Below are positions 5,229 through 7,025 of a stretch of DNA of 7,025 nt, piece after piece. The notes below the pieces were generated by a model. That model saw only the letters and a list, made by a program, of their open reading frames with translations, was not told where the DNA came from and ran no database searches. The DNA lies in contig PMST01000128.1 in NCBI GenBank assembly GCA_003168295.1, forward strand, positions 17,798 through 24,822, in the 5' to 3' direction. Every line of letters begins with the position of its first letter. Positions within the stretch are counted from its first letter, which is position 1. The DNA comes from Actinomycetota bacterium. Lineage in GTDB: Bacteria; Actinomycetota; Actinomycetes; Streptosporangiales; Streptosporangiaceae. The position numbers and the translations under genes were made by a program.

Positions 5229-7025
5229 TTATAGGCGGGGGTCGACGGGCTCGGACTCTAGGGCCAGGACGGCGAAGACGCACTCGTGGACCCGCCAGAG
5301 CGGCTCGCCCCCGGCCACGCGGTCCAGGGCTTCCAGGCCGAGGGCGTACTCGCGCAGCGCGAGCGAACGCTTGTGGCCGACGGCGCGCTGGCGCAGCCGG
5401 TTCAGGTGGGCCGGTTCGGTGTAATCGGGGCCGTAGATGATGCGCAGGTACTCGCGGCCGCGCACCTTCAGGCCCGGCTGGACCAGGCCGTCGCCGCGGG
5501 TCAGGTTCGCGGCGGGCTTGACCACCATGCCCTCGCCGCCGGCGTCGGTCAGTTCCTGCCACCACTGGGTGGCCGCGGCGGCCGAGGCGGGATCGTCGGT
5601 CTGGACGGCGATGCGTCGGGTGATGGCGATCAGCTCCGGCTCGGCGGCGGCCAGCCGGCCGGCGACGTCGAGGTGCCACAGGTGCGGGCGTTCGTGGTAG
5701 ACCGTGCCCTCGGAGGCGAGGAGCTGGAACGGGGCGACGCGCACCCCGGTCAGTTCGGCGGTGGGCCAGCAATAGCGCAGGTAAGCGGCGGTGAACGCCG
5801 CCGCGTTGGCCGACCGGGCGCGGGTCCGGTTAAGCAGCGCGTCGAGCCGGGCACCGTCGTCACCGGGCCGCGCCCGGGCGCTGGCCTGCTCGAGCACCGC
5901 GGCGGCGACCGGAAGGGAGGCCGCGGCGGCCGCGCCGACCGTGGCGTACTGGTCGCGGACGAGCGGGCCGGCCTTGAGGTTCCACGGCAGCAGTTCGGCG
6001 TCGAACAGCAGCCAGGACGTGCCGAGCTCGGCGAACAGCCCGGCCTTTTCCGCCGCCGCGCGGATCCGGTCGATCAGCGCCGCGGTCAGCGCGGGCAAGA
6101 AGAACGGGCGCCCGGTCCGGGTCCAGATCGCCCCGCATCCGGTGGGGTCGGGGCGGGCAGGGAGGCCGAAGCGGGCGGGCGGAACGTCCGGCGAGCGGCA
6201 TACCAGCAGGACGGCGCGGGAGCCCATGTGCTTCTCTTCGCACAGCACGGAGATCACGCCGTCGGCGCGGTAGGCCGCGAAAGCCTGCTCCGGGTGCTCG
6301 AGCGTGCCGGGGCGCTGCGAGGTGGTGACCGGGCTCATCGTCGGCGGCAGGTAGAGCAGCCAGCGCGGGTCGATCGCGAACCGGCTCATCACCTCGAGCG
6401 CGGCCGCGGCGTGGGCCTCGCGCACCCCCACCCGCGGCAGGTACCCCGTCTCGATGACGCGCGAGCCGCTGACATCGCCGATGTCGAGCACGTCAGGCTC
6501 CCGGCGGCCGGGCTCGCAAACCCCTGGGAAAGGCCGCGCCGGGGTGTAGTAGACACGTTCGGCCGGAACGTGAACGAGCGTTCGTTCCGGATAATTCAGA
6601 GCGGTCAGACGGCCACCGAAGACACAGCCCGTGTCCAGGCAGAGGGTGTTGTTCAGCCATTCCGCTCGCGGTACCGGGGTGTGACCGTAGACCACCATGG
6701 CGCGGCCGCGGTACTCCTGCGCCCATGGGTAGCGGATGGGCAGGCCGTATTCGTCGGTCTCCCCGGTCGTCTGCCCGTACAGGCAGAACTCGCGGACCCG
6801 GCCGGACGCCCGGCCCTGGTAGCGCTCGATCAGGCCGGCGTGCGCGACCACCAGGCGGCCGCCGTCCAGGACGTAGTGGCTGATCAGGCCGTCGATGAAG
6901 CGGGCCACCTCGGCCCGGAACGCCTCGGGCTGGCCGGCCAGCTGCTCCATCGTCTCGGGCAGGCCGTGGTTGAGCCGGACGTTCCGGCCGCCCAGGGCCT
7001 TGGCCAGCTTGGCCTCGTGGTTGCC
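5229..7025 (-). CDS. pnkp: Polynucleotide kinase-phosphatase (bacterial RNA repair), 5' end cut by right edge
   Basis: Bacterial Pnkp is a three-domain RNA-repair enzyme (5'-kinase, 2',3'-phosphatase, ligase/adenylyltransferase). It works with the 2'-O-methyltransferase Hen1 to heal and seal cut RNA such as ribotoxin-cleaved tRNA. The visible 598 codons begin exactly at the metallophosphoesterase motif GNHE (1-4). The frame stays open to the window end, so the ATG at 6950 is internal. Further phosphatase residues are His62 in VAHAGL, His115 in YGHTPV, and Asp131 in CLDTGCVFGG. The ligase domain starts near LPPTMSPV (about 226-233). Motif I is EEKHMGSR with the nucleotidyl lysine Lys265, a motif III-like FDAEL lies at 341-345, motif IV is EGMVVKP (498-504), and motif V is GLKVRGREYLRIIYGP (518-533). 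All catalytic signatures look intact. The family is usually about 850-870 residues, so about 250-270 residues (kinase and first phosphatase motifs) are off the edge. hen1 is normally just upstream, i.e. also off the right edge. It is convergent with the small membrane gene. Confidence 0.94.
   Translation of the reverse strand, partial: GNHEAKLAKALGGRNVRLNHGLPETMEQLAGQPEAFRAEVARFIDGLISHYVLDGGRLVVAHAGLIERYQGRASGRVREFCLYGQTTGETDEYGLPIRYPWAQEYRGRAMVVYGHTPVPRAEWLNNTLCLDTGCVFGGRLTALNYPERTLVHVPAERVYYTPARPFPGVCEPGRREPDVLDIGDVSGSRVIETGYLPRVGVREAHAAAALEVMSRFAIDPRWLLYLPPTMSPVTTSQRPGTLEHPEQAFAAYRADGVISVLCEEKHMGSRAVLLVCRSPDVPPARFGLPARPDPTGCGAIWTRTGRPFFLPALTAALIDRIRAAAEKAGLFAELGTSWLLFDAELLPWNLKAGPLVRDQYATVGAAAAASLPVAAAVLEQASARARPGDDGARLDALLNRTRARSANAAAFTAAYLRYCWPTAELTGVRVAPFQLLASEGTVYHERPHLWHLDVAGRLAAAEPELIAITRRIAVQTDDPASAAAATQWWQELTDAGGEGMVVKPAANLTRGDGLVQPGLKVRGREYLRIIYGPDYTEPAHLNRLRQRAVGHKRSLALREYALGLEALDRVAGGEPLWRVHECVFAVLALESEPVDPRL

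Noticed and set aside
5209..6243. Alternative minus-strand frames inside pnkp (187 and 127 codons)
   Set aside because: Arg/Pro-rich out-of-frame shadows; the Pnkp frame is uninterrupted with motifs along its whole length.
6948..6950. ATG at 6950 as the true pnkp start
   Set aside because: The frame is open to the window end and encodes the essential GNHE motif upstream of this ATG, so the methionine is internal.

Overview
The window is high-GC DNA with strong G/C bias at third codon positions, GTG as well as ATG starts, and promoters with TAnnnT -10 boxes placed right at start codons. This points to an actinomycete. The partial S15 gene and the bacterial RNA-repair enzyme Pnkp fit that assignment, but I cannot name a genus.

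Layout, left to right: (1) 1-83, minus strand: the first 27 codons of rpsO (ribosomal protein S15), running off the left edge. (2) 84-303: a divergent intergenic region. It carries the rpsO leader, with several possible RNA helices, and a leaderless-type promoter for the next gene. (3) 304-2715, plus: an 803-residue FUSC-type (fusaric acid resistance / aromatic acid exporter-like) membrane protein with two membrane blocks. (4) 2723-4073, minus: a two-gene operon of a MerR-family regulator followed by an aldo/keto reductase. Its upstream region has a textbook MerR architecture: a 19-bp spacer holding an inverted repeat. (5) 4154-4813, minus: a membrane-anchored DUF4230 protein. (6) 4996-5217, plus: a 73-residue single-span membrane protein, divergent from the DUF4230 gene. 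(7) 5229-7025, minus: the C-terminal ~598 codons of polynucleotide kinase-phosphatase (Pnkp), covering most of the phosphatase and the whole ligase domain. Its kinase domain lies off the right edge.

How the genes relate: the MerR/aldo-keto reductase pair looks like a self-contained, self-regulated unit for carbonyl stress or detoxification. The FUSC protein is probably a transporter, but nothing ties it to that unit except tail-to-tail adjacency. Pnkp belongs to the Pnkp/Hen1 RNA-repair system, and hen1 would be expected beyond the right edge. The DUF4230 protein and the small membrane protein share a divergent intergenic region, but neither has a known function.

I saw no mobile element, CRISPR array, tRNA, rRNA or clear rho-independent terminator. 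Both convergent gene pairs are separated by only 7 and 11 bp. I found no obviously new multi-gene system. The points most worth following are the rpsO leader RNA, the MerR operator with a leaderless start, the Pnkp locus, and the corrected start of the DUF4230 gene.
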